From an uncultured Clostridia bacterium (lineage in GTDB: Bacteria; Bacillota; Clostridia; UBA1381), in assembly GCA_934487205.1 (NCBI GenBank), contig CAKSRS010000002.1, positions 31,258 through 95,257 on the forward strand: a stretch of 64,000 nt of DNA, read 5' to 3'. Position 1 is the first letter of the stretch. Each line of letters opens with the position of its first letter. The translations under genes were made by a program, and so were the position numbers. The notes beneath the pieces were generated by a model that saw only the letters and a program-made list of their open reading frames with translations, was not told the origin of the DNA and ran no database searches. Shown in pieces: positions 30,968-39,186 of the stretch.

Positions 30968-33601
30968 TTAGCCAAGCTGCGCCTCGATAACCTTCGCCGC
31001 CGCCGCAAGCGCCTCGTCAATCTTCGACGCGTCCTTGCCGCCGCCCTGCGCCATATCCGGCTTACCGCCGCCCGAACCGCCGGCAATCGCCGTCAGCTCT
31101 TTTATAACTTTTCCGGCATGAACGCCCGCCTTTACCGCGTCGCCCGTTGCCGTTGCCAAAAAGACAATCCGCCCGTCGGTCTGCGCCGCCAATACCGCAA
31201 TTCCGCAACCGATTTTTTCTTTTATACTGTCGCCGAGCGTCCGCAAATCGTTCGCCGCAAGTCCGTCGACGCGCCCCGACACTATCGTTACACCCTTGAT
31301 TTCCGCCGCATTTTTAAGCACATCATCAAGCTTGCCCGACGCCATCTTTGCATTCATGGACTCAATATTTTTCTTCAGTTCCTTCACTTCCGCCGCGGTT
31401 TGTTCCGCCTTGCGGTCGATTTCATTTACGTTATTCGCCTTCAGCGCCGCCGCACATCTTTCGATAAGTCCGTCCCTCGCGGCAATATAATCAAGCACAC
31501 CCTCGCCCGTTACAGCCTCGATACGTCTTGTTCCCGCTGCAACGCCGCTTTCCGAAATCAGCTTGAACAGTCCCGCATTTGCTGTGTTCGTAAGATGCGT
31601 TCCGCCGCAAAATTCTATCGAATAATCGCCCATCGAAACGACGCGCACAACATCACCGTACTTTTCGCCGAACTGCGCTTCGGCGCCCAGTTTTTTCGCC
31701 TCGTCAATCGGCAGTTCGTGCACCGTTATCGGCAATGCTGCAAGAATTGCGTCATTAACCTTCTTCTCGGTGAGCGCAAGTTCCTCTTTCGTCATCGCCT
31801 CAAAGTGCGAAAAGTCGAACCGCAAATGCTTTGCGTTGACTTCGGAACCCGCCTGTGCAACGTGTCCGCCCAGAACCTCGCACAGCGCCTTATGCAAAAG
31901 GTGCGTCGCACTGTGGTTGCGCGCAATCGCCATTCTGTTCTTCTTGCAGACCGTCAGCTTTACCGTATCTCCCGCAGAAAAACTGCCCTTTATTACCTCG
32001 ACAATATGCATATAAATTCCGTTGCCGTTCTTTTTGGTATCAATAACCTTCGCCTCGGCGCCGTCCTTCGTGATTTTTCCAATATCGCCTGCCTGACCGC
32101 CCATTTCCGCATAAAACGGCGTTTCTTCAGTCACGATAATGCCCTTTGCGCCTTCTTCAATTTCCGCGGAAACTTCCCCGGCTGCCGCTATTCCGACAAT
32201 TTTCGACTCGCCCTCAAGCGACTCATAGCCGATAAATTTCGTCGCCGACGCGTCCTCAAACGTGTAGCTTTCGTTATCGTCCCAGCTGGAGCCGTCCTTA
32301 CGCGCACTGCGCGCCGTCTCCTTCTGAACGGCAAGCTCTCTGTCATAGCCTTCGCGGTCAATCGCGATGCCCTGTTCCGCGCAGATTTCCACCGTCAAAT
32401 CAATCGGGAAACCGTACGTATCATTCAATTTGAAGGACTTTTCGCCGCTCAGAACCGTTTCGCCGTTCTTTTTCAGCTCCGCTATATAGTCGCTCAGAAT
32501 CGTCAGACCGTTATCGATAGTCTTTGCAAATCTGTCCTCTTCAATTCTGATAATTTTCTTAATATAATCACGCTTTTCGGCAAGTTCCGGATAGCCCTGC
32601 GCCGACTCGTTTATAACGGTATCGGCAACTTCATACAGAAATTCGCCCTGTATATTAAGAAGCTTTCCGTGACGTGCCGCGCGGCGCAAAAGGCGGCGCA
32701 GTACGTAACCTCTGCCCTCGTTCGACGGAATTACGCCGTCAGAAACCATCATAACCGTACTTCTTATATGGTCGGTGATAACGCGCAGCGATACGTCGGT
32801 TTTTGCGTCCTCTTTATATTTAACGCCCGCAATTTTTGAAATATGATTCATTATATTCCGCACGGTGTCAACCTCAAAGAGGTTATCCACGCCCTGCATA
32901 ACCGCTGCAAGACGCTCAAGTCCCATACCCGTATCAATATTCGGGTGCGACAGGCGGTTATAGTTGCCGTCCTCGTCCTTATCGAACTGCGTAAACACAA
33001 GATTCCACACTTCCATAAAGCGGTCGCAGTCGCAGCCCATATGGCAGTCCGGCCCGCAGCTGTATTCCTCGCCGCGGTCAACGTGAATTTCCGAGCACGG
33101 TCCGCACGGTCCCGTACCGTGTTCCCAGAAGTTGTCCTCTTTGCCCATTTTAAGCACGTGCTCCGGCTTTACTCCGATTTCATTTATCCAAATATCGCGC
33201 GCCTCATCGTCCTCCTCATAAACCGTTATCCACAGTTTATCGGCGGGGATTCCCATAACTTCCGTCAGAAATTCCCATCCCCATGAAATTGCCTCGCGCT
33301 TGAAATAGTCGCCGAAGGAGAAATTTCCGAGCATCTCGAAAAATGTACCGTGGCGCGCCGTTTTGCCCACGCACTCAATATCCGGCGTTCTTATACATTT
33401 TTGACATGTCGTAACGCGCTTTCTCGGCGGAACTTCCGCACCCGTAAACCACTTTTTCATCGGCGCCATGCCCGAATTTATCAAAAGAAGGCTCGCGTCG
33501 TTCTTCGGCACAAGCGAAAAACTCCCCAGGCGCAGACACCCTTTCGACTCAAAGAAACTCAGGAACTTTTCCCTGATTTCATTTACTCCGTATTTTTCCA
33601 T
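30968..33601 (-). CDS. alaS: Alanyl-tRNA synthetase
   Basis: An 877-residue full-length AlaRS. The class II catalytic core has NEIREKFLSFFESKGC, LLINSGMAPMKKWFTG, and MGLERLAAVMQG. The editing domain has HSATHLLHKALCEVLGGHVA and FCGGTHLTNTANAG with the zinc-binding HxxxH and CxxxH. The C-terminal DHHA1 domain ends in GGSGGGKPDMAQGGGKDASK. It charges tRNA-Ala. A consensus promoter lies at 33712-33740, about 110 bases upstream; the leader is too short for a full T-box and I saw none. It probably heads an operon with truB and ribF. Confidence 0.97.
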   Translation of the reverse strand: MEKYGVNEIREKFLSFFESKGCLRLGSFSLVPKNDASLLLINSGMAPMKKWFTGAEVPPRKRVTTCQKCIRTPDIECVGKTARHGTFFEMLGNFSFGDYFKREAISWGWEFLTEVMGIPADKLWITVYEEDDEARDIWINEIGVKPEHVLKMGKEDNFWEHGTGPCGPCSEIHVDRGEEYSCGPDCHMGCDCDRFMEVWNLVFTQFDKDEDGNYNRLSHPNIDTGMGLERLAAVMQGVDNLFEVDTVRNIMNHISKIAGVKYKEDAKTDVSLRVITDHIRSTVMMVSDGVIPSNEGRGYVLRRLLRRAARHGKLLNIQGEFLYEVADTVINESAQGYPELAEKRDYIKKIIRIEEDRFAKTIDNGLTILSDYIAELKKNGETVLSGEKSFKLNDTYGFPIDLTVEICAEQGIAIDREGYDRELAVQKETARSARKDGSSWDDNESYTFEDASATKFIGYESLEGESKIVGIAAAGEVSAEIEEGAKGIIVTEETPFYAEMGGQAGDIGKITKDGAEAKVIDTKKNGNGIYMHIVEVIKGSFSAGDTVKLTVCKKNRMAIARNHSATHLLHKALCEVLGGHVAQAGSEVNAKHLRFDFSHFEAMTKEELALTEKKVNDAILAALPITVHELPIDEAKKLGAEAQFGEKYGDVVRVVSMGDYSIEFCGGTHLTNTANAGLFKLISESGVAAGTRRIEAVTGEGVLDYIAARDGLIERCAAALKANNVNEIDRKAEQTAAEVKELKKNIESMNAKMASGKLDDVLKNAAEIKGVTIVSGRVDGLAANDLRTLGDSIKEKIGCGIAVLAAQTDGRIVFLATATGDAVKAGVHAGKVIKELTAIAGGSGGGKPDMAQGGGKDASKIDEALAAAAKVIEAQLG

Positions 33602-33711
33602 ATTTATCCGTTTGCTCCTTTCAAAAGGTTCGTAAGCCGCATACGGCGCAAAGCCTTTTATGTATAAATTTTCATATTATTTTTCACAACAACCGCCATT
33701 TTATCCTCATT

Positions 33712-33740
33712 ATTATACAAAAAAAAAGCGTCATTGTCAA
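33712..33740 (-). promoter_or_regulatory. SigA promoter of the alaS operon
   Basis: Minus-strand TTGACA at 33735-33740, a 17-base spacer with a T9 run, and TATAAT at 33712-33717. Transcription would start near 33705, leaving a leader of about 100 bases before alaS. Confidence 0.85.
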
Positions 33741-33774
33741 TATTTAACCAAAAAAATCCCCGCATGTGCGTTTT

Positions 33775-34113
33775 TTACGGCTCCTGCAGATTACCCTCGT
33801 CCTGAAGTAATCGGAAATAACACTTATAAAGCTGCGCCAACCCTTTCGAATTAAGTTTTCGGAGGTCAATTTCGCAGTTTTCGCTTGCCAAATCACTGTC
33901 ATCGGGATTTTCCATTTGAATTTGATTGATTTCCTCACTGCTGATGTCTAAAATCGCAAACAAGGTCCAAAGATGTACTACGCCCGGATGCCACTCGTCA
34001 TTTTCCCATGCGGATATTGCAGTGCGTGAAACGCCCACTGATTTCGCCAGGCTTAACTGTGTTATATTTTTGCGTTCACGTGCGAATTTTATAAACATTC
34101 CGACCGTCACCAT
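33775..34113 (-). CDS. XRE-family helix-turn-helix regulator
   Basis: A 112-residue protein with an N-terminal Cro/C1-type HTH: FIKFARERKNITQLSLAKSV, GVSRTAISAWENDEWHPG, and LWTLFAILDIS. The remaining ~45 residues are acidic and end EGNLQEP, with no metal or ligand motif. It has its own perfect promoter (34130-34158) and lies divergent from the htrA-like gene, so autoregulation or control of htrA is plausible but unproven. Its ATG at 34113 is only about 24 bases from the -10 box start region, giving a very short leader. Confidence 0.85.
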   Translation of the reverse strand: MVTVGMFIKFARERKNITQLSLAKSVGVSRTAISAWENDEWHPGVVHLWTLFAILDISSEEINQIQMENPDDSDLASENCEIDLRKLNSKGLAQLYKCYFRLLQDEGNLQEP

Positions 34114-34129
34114 ACATCACCCCATTATA

Positions 34130-34158
34130 ATTATACATCCAATCTGTAAAAATGTCAA
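34130..34158 (-). promoter_or_regulatory. SigA promoter of the XRE regulator gene
   Basis: Minus-strand TTGACA at 34153-34158, a 17-base spacer and TATAAT at 34130-34135, all consensus. Confidence 0.85.
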
Positions 34159-34304
34159 GACAGCGTTCACAGTTTGTTAACAAAATTTGTCATAGAAATT
34201 AATTTTTTATTCATACTGACGTAAAAACCGCGTGTTATTATATAGTTACAGAATAAAAAATAAGCAATCGGTAAAAACTGATTGCATAAAACGGAGGAGT
34301 TATT

Positions 34305-35522
34305 ATGAAGAAATATCCTTATACAGATTCTACGGAAATTATCATGTACGAACCGAAGAAAAAGAAACACCGCAATTTTAAAAAGTTTGTACCGTGCATT
34401 TTATCGGCAGTACTTGCAAGCGTAATTACGGCGGGCGCTGTCGGCGTAGGCGGTTACTACTATCTTAAACCGCTCGCGGCACAAAGCGTAGCCTATACCG
34501 GCACGGCAAACGGCGGTACATCATCAAACGGCGCAAGCACTCTCGCCGCGGCAAACGGCAAAACCGAAATGTCGGTAACGGAAATTGCAAAAACCGTCGG
34601 CCCGTCCTGCGTAGGCGTTATCAACAAGGCTAAGGTTCAGCCGCAGAAATATTACGACCCGTTTAGCGGCAGATATTTTTACTATCAGCAAAGCGACGAG
34701 GTTGTTGAACAGGGTTCCGGCTCGGGAATTATCATAAGCAGCGACGGCTATGTCGTAACAAACCAGCACGTTATAGCCGACGCGACCGAAATAACGGTTA
34801 TTCTGAACACCGGCGATGAATACAAAGCTACCCTCGTCGGCTCGGACGAAAAATCCGACCTTGCAGTTCTGAAAATCGACGCAAAAGGCTTGCCGGTAGC
34901 GACGCTCGGCGATTCTTCAACCGTTGAAGTCGGCGAACTTGCCGTAGCAATCGGCAATCCGCTCGGACAAGAGCTTGCCGGTTCCGTAACACAGGGCTGC
35001 ATAAGCGCGGTTAACCGTAAAATGACGGTGGACGGCAGAACCTACAACCTTTTACAGACAGACGCCGCTATCAACCCCGGTAACTCGGGCGGGGCGCTTG
35101 TTAACAGATATGGCGAAGTTATCGGCATTAACTCAATCAAAATGTCGCAGACAGGCGTTGAAGGTATCGGATTTGCAATCGCAATCTCCGAGGCAAAACC
35201 GATTATTGATGATCTGATGAACGAAGGATACGTTTCGGGCAGAAGTCTTATCGGTATCACGGCAACCGAGTCGCGCAACGGTCTGACGGTTTATTCCGTA
35301 AGCCCCGGCAGCGGCGCCGAAGAAGCCGGAATTAAAAAAGATGATTTAATTGTCAAGGCAGACGGTCAGGTTATCAACACCGTTGACGCACTTAACGAAA
35401 TCAAGGACAAAAAATCGCCCGGCGACTATATCACGCTGACGATTATCCGCAACGGCGGCTTGACCGACGTCAAGGTAAGGCTGCAGGAGGACAAACCGAC
35501 AACCGATAAAAAAAATAACTAA
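34305..35522 (+). CDS. htrA: HtrA/DegP-type serine protease with PDZ domain
   Basis: A 405-residue membrane-anchored protease. A basic cytoplasmic N-terminus (EPKKKKHRNFKKF) precedes one membrane segment at about 29-50 (VPCILSAVLASVITAGAVGV). The trypsin-like domain has the His in DGYVVTNQHVIADA (about 153), Asp in EKSDLAVLKID (about 186) and Ser in NPGNSGGALVN (about 262). A PDZ domain follows (GLTVYSVSPGSGAEEAGIKK, DDLIVKADGQVI). HtrA degrades or refolds misfolded exported proteins under envelope stress. ATG 34305 follows CGGAGGAGTTATT. It is followed by a strong terminator and then by an ECF sigma/anti-sigma pair, which may share the stress response. Confidence 0.94.
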   Translation: MKKYPYTDSTEIIMYEPKKKKHRNFKKFVPCILSAVLASVITAGAVGVGGYYYLKPLAAQSVAYTGTANGGTSSNGASTLAAANGKTEMSVTEIAKTVGPSCVGVINKAKVQPQKYYDPFSGRYFYYQQSDEVVEQGSGSGIIISSDGYVVTNQHVIADATEITVILNTGDEYKATLVGSDEKSDLAVLKIDAKGLPVATLGDSSTVEVGELAVAIGNPLGQELAGSVTQGCISAVNRKMTVDGRTYNLLQTDAAINPGNSGGALVNRYGEVIGINSIKMSQTGVEGIGFAIAISEAKPIIDDLMNEGYVSGRSLIGITATESRNGLTVYSVSPGSGAEEAGIKKDDLIVKADGQVINTVDALNEIKDKKSPGDYITLTIIRNGGLTDVKVRLQEDKPTTDKKNN

Positions 35523-35528
35523 CTAACC

Positions 35529-35570
35529 AAAATAACTTTTGCGAAAAAATTTCGCAAAAGTTATTTTTTC
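35529..35570 (+). terminator. Terminator after htrA
   Basis: AATAACTTTTGCGAAA pairs with TTTCGCAAAAGTTATT around a 3-base loop and is followed by TTTT. It lies 7 bases after the htrA stop codon and would stop most transcription before the sigma factor gene. Confidence 0.9.
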
Positions 35571-35603
35571 TGCAGCTTTTTGGGAGTTTAAAAAGTATTA
35601 CTG

Positions 35604-35632
35604 TTGAAAAGGTCCGAAAAATAGTGTATAAT
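35604..35632 (+). promoter_or_regulatory. Promoter of the ECF sigma operon
   Basis: TTGAAA at 35604-35609, a 17-base spacer and TATAAT at 35627-35632. Because the -10 box is here, translation cannot begin at the upstream ATG 35624, which supports GTG 35666 as the start. Confidence 0.8.
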
Positions 35633-35665
35633 ATGTATAACAGCGAAACGAAGGAAGGTGAGTCG

Positions 35666-36142
35666 GTGGAGACGGAGGAAAAAAAATCGCTGATCGGCAA
35701 ATATTATGACATGGTGTACAAACTGGCAGTTTCGCAGACAAAGGACTTGCAGCATGCGGAAGATGTCACTAACGATACGTTTTTGAAATTTATTGAGACC
35801 GACAAGCAGTTTGACAGTGAAGAACATGTTAAAGCATGGCTTATACGCGTCACCATAAACCGCAGCAAAAGCGTCTTTCTCAGCGCATGGTACAGAAAAA
35901 CCGTGCCTCTTGAAGAAAACATTCCCGTCGAAATGAGCGAGGGCGAAAGCGAAGTTTACACCGCAGTTTTGAAACTTCCGCCGAAGTACCGCGCGGTTAT
36001 ACACTTATTCTATTACGAGGACTTATCGGTTGCGGAAATCGCAGACAGTCTGAAAATACAGCCGTCTACGGTTCGCTCGCAGCTTACAAGAGGGAGAGCA
36101 ATGCTTAAGGACGTTTTGAAGGGAGCTGAGGTTCTTGTTTAA
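35666..36142 (+). CDS. ECF RNA polymerase sigma factor
   Basis: A 158-residue protein starting at GTG 35666, 7 bases after AAGGAAGG. Region 2 (IGKYYDMVYKLAVSQTKDLQ, HAEDVTNDTFLKFIE, and HVKAWLIRVTINRSKS) binds core polymerase and the -10 element. Region 4 (LPPKYRAVIHLFYYEDLSVA, EIADSLKIQPSTVRSQLTRG) recognises the -35 element. Its 3' end overlaps the next gene by 8 bases. The next product is a membrane protein likely to be its anti-sigma factor. The signal it answers to is unknown; neighbouring htrA suggests envelope stress. Confidence 0.92.
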   Translation: METEEKKSLIGKYYDMVYKLAVSQTKDLQHAEDVTNDTFLKFIETDKQFDSEEHVKAWLIRVTINRSKSVFLSAWYRKTVPLEENIPVEMSEGESEVYTAVLKLPPKYRAVIHLFYYEDLSVAEIADSLKIQPSTVRSQLTRGRAMLKDVLKGAEVLV

Positions 36143-37115
36143 AAAGCTTTACAAAAGTGCTAATGATAAAATCTCGTCGGAAGACGCGTACGCGCGGTTT
36201 GCGGCAAGTCTCAACGGGCACAGAAAAAGAAGTATAAGACCGTATATTACATCTGCGGCAGCGCTTGCGGCATGCCTTACGGTGACGGTTTTCGGAATAA
36301 AACTGTATGACAGCCGTCCGAACGAAGCCGGCAGCGCCGTACGCGTATATGTTCCGCAGTCCACGGCGGTACCCGACGTTAAGGCGGACGATATAACCGA
36401 TACACCCGACGGTGCAGCCGATGCAGACACTGCAGACATCGTGCAGACGCCTGCGCCGAAGGCGGAAGGCAGCACAAAAAAATCCGCAAAAACCCGTTCG
36501 GCGAAAAAGTCGGAACAAAAGGAAGCAGCCGTACCCGAAAATTCCGTGCAATCGGAAACGGTGCACACCGACACCGCGGAGCCCGCTGTTTCGGAAAATA
36601 TTTCGGCGGCGGAAACCGTGCCCGAACCAAACAATACGGCTGAGATGAAAAAAGCGGCTGACACAGCGGAAATATACGGAATTTCCGCGTTCAGCACCGA
36701 TACCGCAGAAAGCGCCGACAGCGCCGATACCTTTATGGCAAAGTCGGACAGAATGAGCGGCGCGGCGGCAGTACGCACCCTTGATGAATACAACAGTTTT
36801 ATCGGCAGAGATATCCGCGACGGCATATGCGTTCCGGACGGCATGGCGGACAACACCGCGCAGAGCGGCACGGACGGTGGCTGGACATATGTCTATGACG
36901 GCGGCGGAAAGCATGCCGAAATAAAAACTTCGCCCGCGGAAATTCCCGACGTGGACTGCGGCGAGGCAAACATGGCGGCGCAAGGCGCGGCATACTTAAT
37001 CGGCGAAAATTCCGACACGGCACGCTTTTCGTGCGGCGGCATTGACTTTGAGGTAACAGCCCAAGGCTTTACCGATGAGGAATTTTCGGCATTGATTTCG
37101 TCATTACAGCAGTAA
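36135..37115 (+). CDS. Putative membrane-bound anti-sigma factor with low-complexity exterior domain
   Basis: A 326-residue protein starting at TTG 36135 within the sigma gene, after AAGGGAGCTGAGG. Residues 1-36 are cytoplasmic and basic (LYKSANDKISSEDAYARFAA). A single membrane segment lies at about 38-56 (YITSAAALAACLTVTVFGIK). The exterior part from about 65 to 210 is very rich in Ala, Asp, Glu, Thr and Lys, suggesting a flexible stalk. The last ~60 residues (FSCGGIDFEVTAQGFTDEEF) form a small domain like those closing DUF4367-type proteins. Overlap with the sigma gene and the topology support an anti-sigma role. Confidence 0.7.
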   Translation: MFKKLYKSANDKISSEDAYARFAASLNGHRKRSIRPYITSAAALAACLTVTVFGIKLYDSRPNEAGSAVRVYVPQSTAVPDVKADDITDTPDGAADADTADIVQTPAPKAEGSTKKSAKTRSAKKSEQKEAAVPENSVQSETVHTDTAEPAVSENISAAETVPEPNNTAEMKKAADTAEIYGISAFSTDTAESADSADTFMAKSDRMSGAAAVRTLDEYNSFIGRDIRDGICVPDGMADNTAQSGTDGGWTYVYDGGGKHAEIKTSPAEIPDVDCGEANMAAQGAAYLIGENSDTARFSCGGIDFEVTAQGFTDEEFSALISSLQQ

Positions 37116-37181
37116 AAAAGATTGCTTATAAGCAGTCACAGACTGTCGAAAAAGTCTGTCAGTACATTTTTCCATCTCCGA

Positions 37182-37223
37182 AAAATGCCGGTTAAAAGTC
37201 AATTGACTTTTAACCGGCATTTT
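37182..37223. terminator. 42-base perfect palindrome between convergent genes
   Basis: AAAATGCCGGTTAAAAGTCAA at 37182-37202 (21 bases) is mirrored exactly by 37203-37223, ending in TTTT on either strand. It serves the plus-strand anti-sigma gene (stop 37115) and the minus-strand L,D-transpeptidase gene (stop 37242) as a two-way terminator. Confidence 0.88.
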
Positions 37224-37241
37224 AATTTTCGCGTAACATAT

Positions 37242-38153
37242 TTAATTTCCCGTTACATGGATTGTCGTTTTAAGCGGAACATAGCTTACCAGCCAATTCA
37301 TATCGACGGGGCGAACGCGAACGCAACCGTGCGACAGCTTTTTCCCGACCGTCGCATTATAATCCGTTCCGTCATACTTCAAAAGCGTCGAATGAATGGC
37401 ATAGCCGCCGTAAAAACGCATAATCGGCCCTACATAAAACTTGTCATACGTCCAGCGCTCCTCGCGCGAAAAATATTTGAAAGTTCCCGTAACCGTCGGC
37501 GTATCGCTTGCGCCGATTGCACATGCGCATGAATACACCTGTTTCCAGCGCCCGTTTTCGCGCAGAAATGTATAAACGGTGTATCGGCTTTTGTTCACCC
37601 ACACAAGGTACGGCGTCTGCGAAGTAAGTCCGGCGGAATTTACATAGTCTTCCGCGGAAAATTTATCTGTTTTTTCATGCGGGAGGTCGGCATAAACCGA
37701 GAGAATCCCGCCGTTATCCGCCGCGTCCACCGTAAATCCGAGACCTTCCGAAACAAACCGCATCGGCGCATACACCGTATCGCCCACAAAAAACGGCGCC
37801 GCGGCAAGGGTTGTCTGCTCGCCGTTTTGCATCGCGTCGGTACTGCCCGTATGCATGGCAATTATCTTCTTGCCGTACGTCGCGGTAATCTGATTATCCT
37901 CATCAACCGAAAAATCGAATGCACCCAAATTCGACAGATACTCGCGTATCGGCAAAAACAGTGTGCCGTTTTCGATTATCGGAAAGCCGTTAAGCGCAAC
38001 GCCCTGTCCGTATATGTATAAATCAACCTGTTTCGGCGCCGCGGTTTCCGCCGTATCATTTGCGGTGATTTCCGGCTCCGCCGCCAACTCCTCCGCAAAC
38101 ACACACGGCTGAAGTACAAGTATCGCTATGAGTACATATAAAAACTTTTTCAT
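37242..38153 (-). CDS. L,D-transpeptidase (YkuD) with copper-amine-oxidase-like N-terminal domain
   Basis: A 303-residue secreted protein. ATG 38153 (AAGGAGAAACGAT upstream) is chosen over 38174. The signal peptide is MKKFLYVLIAILVLQPCVFA. Residues ~40-145 form a Cu_amine_oxidN1-type wall or stalk domain (GVALNGFPIIENGTLFLPIR, YAPMRFVSEGLGF). The YkuD domain follows, with AIHSTLLKYDG and the catalytic GKKLSHGCVRVRPVD near residue 275. Such enzymes make 3-3 cross-links in peptidoglycan or attach proteins and use a Cys acyl-enzyme. It is a single gene with a shared terminator downstream. Confidence 0.9.
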   Translation of the reverse strand: MKKFLYVLIAILVLQPCVFAEELAAEPEITANDTAETAAPKQVDLYIYGQGVALNGFPIIENGTLFLPIREYLSNLGAFDFSVDEDNQITATYGKKIIAMHTGSTDAMQNGEQTTLAAAPFFVGDTVYAPMRFVSEGLGFTVDAADNGGILSVYADLPHEKTDKFSAEDYVNSAGLTSQTPYLVWVNKSRYTVYTFLRENGRWKQVYSCACAIGASDTPTVTGTFKYFSREERWTYDKFYVGPIMRFYGGYAIHSTLLKYDGTDYNATVGKKLSHGCVRVRPVDMNWLVSYVPLKTTIHVTGN

Positions 38154-38250
38154 ATCGTTTCTCCTTAATATCAATTAGGAAGATTATAGCATTTTTTCCG
38201 CACATATGCAATAGTTTTTTTTGTAATTTTTTAAGAACTTTGCGACATTA

Positions 38251-39186
38251 TCACAATTTATCCGCCGCCGATTGCAGCAGTTCGACCATCTCCGACAGCG
38301 CCGTCGTTTTAAAGACTTTATTTTTAAGTTCCGCATTTTGCGGAATACCCTTAACGTACCACGCAATGTGCTTGCGCGCCTCCATCATTCCGCGCTTTTC
38401 GCCCTTATCGGCACACAGCATCTCGGCATGCCGCAGTGCCTGCATTATTTTTTCGCGGTTCGTCGGGAAATAGGTGACCCTGCCCGTCTCGAAATATTCC
38501 TTAATCTGACGGAATATAAACGGATTCCCCTGTGCTCCGCGACCGACCATGACGCCGTCGCAGCCTGTATATTCAATCATGCGGCGCGCATCCTCCGCCG
38601 AAAAAATATCTCCGTTGCCGATTACCGGGATTTTCACGGCGGCTTTAACCGCGCGGATTGTATCCCAATCGGCGCTGCCGCGGTACAGCTGTTCGCGCGT
38701 GCGCCCGTGCACGGTAATCGCCGCCGCGCCGTTTGCCTCCAGCACTTTCGCAAATTCGGCGGCGGTATCGCTATCCCACCCTTTACGGATTTTTACCGTA
38801 ACCGGAACGCTCGACGCGCGTACCGCCTTGCGCACAATTTCGCCCGCAAGCGGCGGATTTTTCATCAGCGCGCTGCCGTCGCCGTTATTCACGATTTTCG
38901 GCATCGGACAACCCATATTTATATCAACCGCCGCCGCACCGAACCCGATAATTTCCGGTATCACTTCCGCAATAATATCCGCATCGGAGCCGAAAATCTG
39001 AATTGACGCGGGTTTTTCGCGCTCGTCCAGCTGCATGAGTTCGGCGGTTTTTTTATTTTTAAAGTACAGTCCCTTGGCGCTTACCATCTCGGTCGTAAGC
39101 CCGTCCGCGCCGTAATTTTTGCAAATCAGGCGGAACGTAAGGTCTGTCACGCCTGCCATCGGTGCAAGGTGAATTTTATTAATCAA
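38251..39186 (-). CDS. dusB: tRNA-dihydrouridine synthase (Dus family)
   Basis: A 311-residue FMN enzyme. I place the start at TTG 39186 with GGAGGA at 39195-39200; its TTGA overlaps the feoB stop. Motifs: NKIHLAPMAGVTDLTFRLIC, IQIFGSDADII, AVDINMGCPMPKIVNNGDGS with the catalytic Cys, VTVKIRKGWD, AITVHGRTREQLYRGSADWD, IPVIGNGDIFSAEDARRM, and GCDGVMVGRGAQGNPFIFRQ. It reduces specific uridines in tRNA D-loops (DusB-type in Firmicutes). Coupling to feoB is unusual, and whether they are regulated together is unknown. Confidence 0.93.
   Translation of the reverse strand: MINKIHLAPMAGVTDLTFRLICKNYGADGLTTEMVSAKGLYFKNKKTAELMQLDEREKPASIQIFGSDADIIAEVIPEIIGFGAAAVDINMGCPMPKIVNNGDGSALMKNPPLAGEIVRKAVRASSVPVTVKIRKGWDSDTAAEFAKVLEANGAAAITVHGRTREQLYRGSADWDTIRAVKAAVKIPVIGNGDIFSAEDARRMIEYTGCDGVMVGRGAQGNPFIFRQIKEYFETGRVTYFPTNREKIMQALRHAEMLCADKGEKRGMMEARKHIAWYVKGIPQNAELKNKVFKTTALSEMVELLQSAADKL

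Noticed and set aside
30542..32839. A very long plus-strand open frame (765 codons) opposite truB and alaS
   Set aside because: It lies entirely antisense to two unmistakable genes, has no ribosome site, and its Arg-rich composition is what the complement of GC-biased codons gives.
33602..33705. T-box riboswitch before alaS
   Set aside because: The leader from the mapped promoter is only about 100 bases and no T-box core sequence or terminator/antiterminator pair is visible.
36105..36983. A 292-codon minus-strand frame opposite the anti-sigma candidate
   Set aside because: It is the shadow of a low-complexity Ala/Asp-rich gene; it is Arg/Cys-rich, has no start signal, and the plus-strand gene is coupled to the sigma factor.
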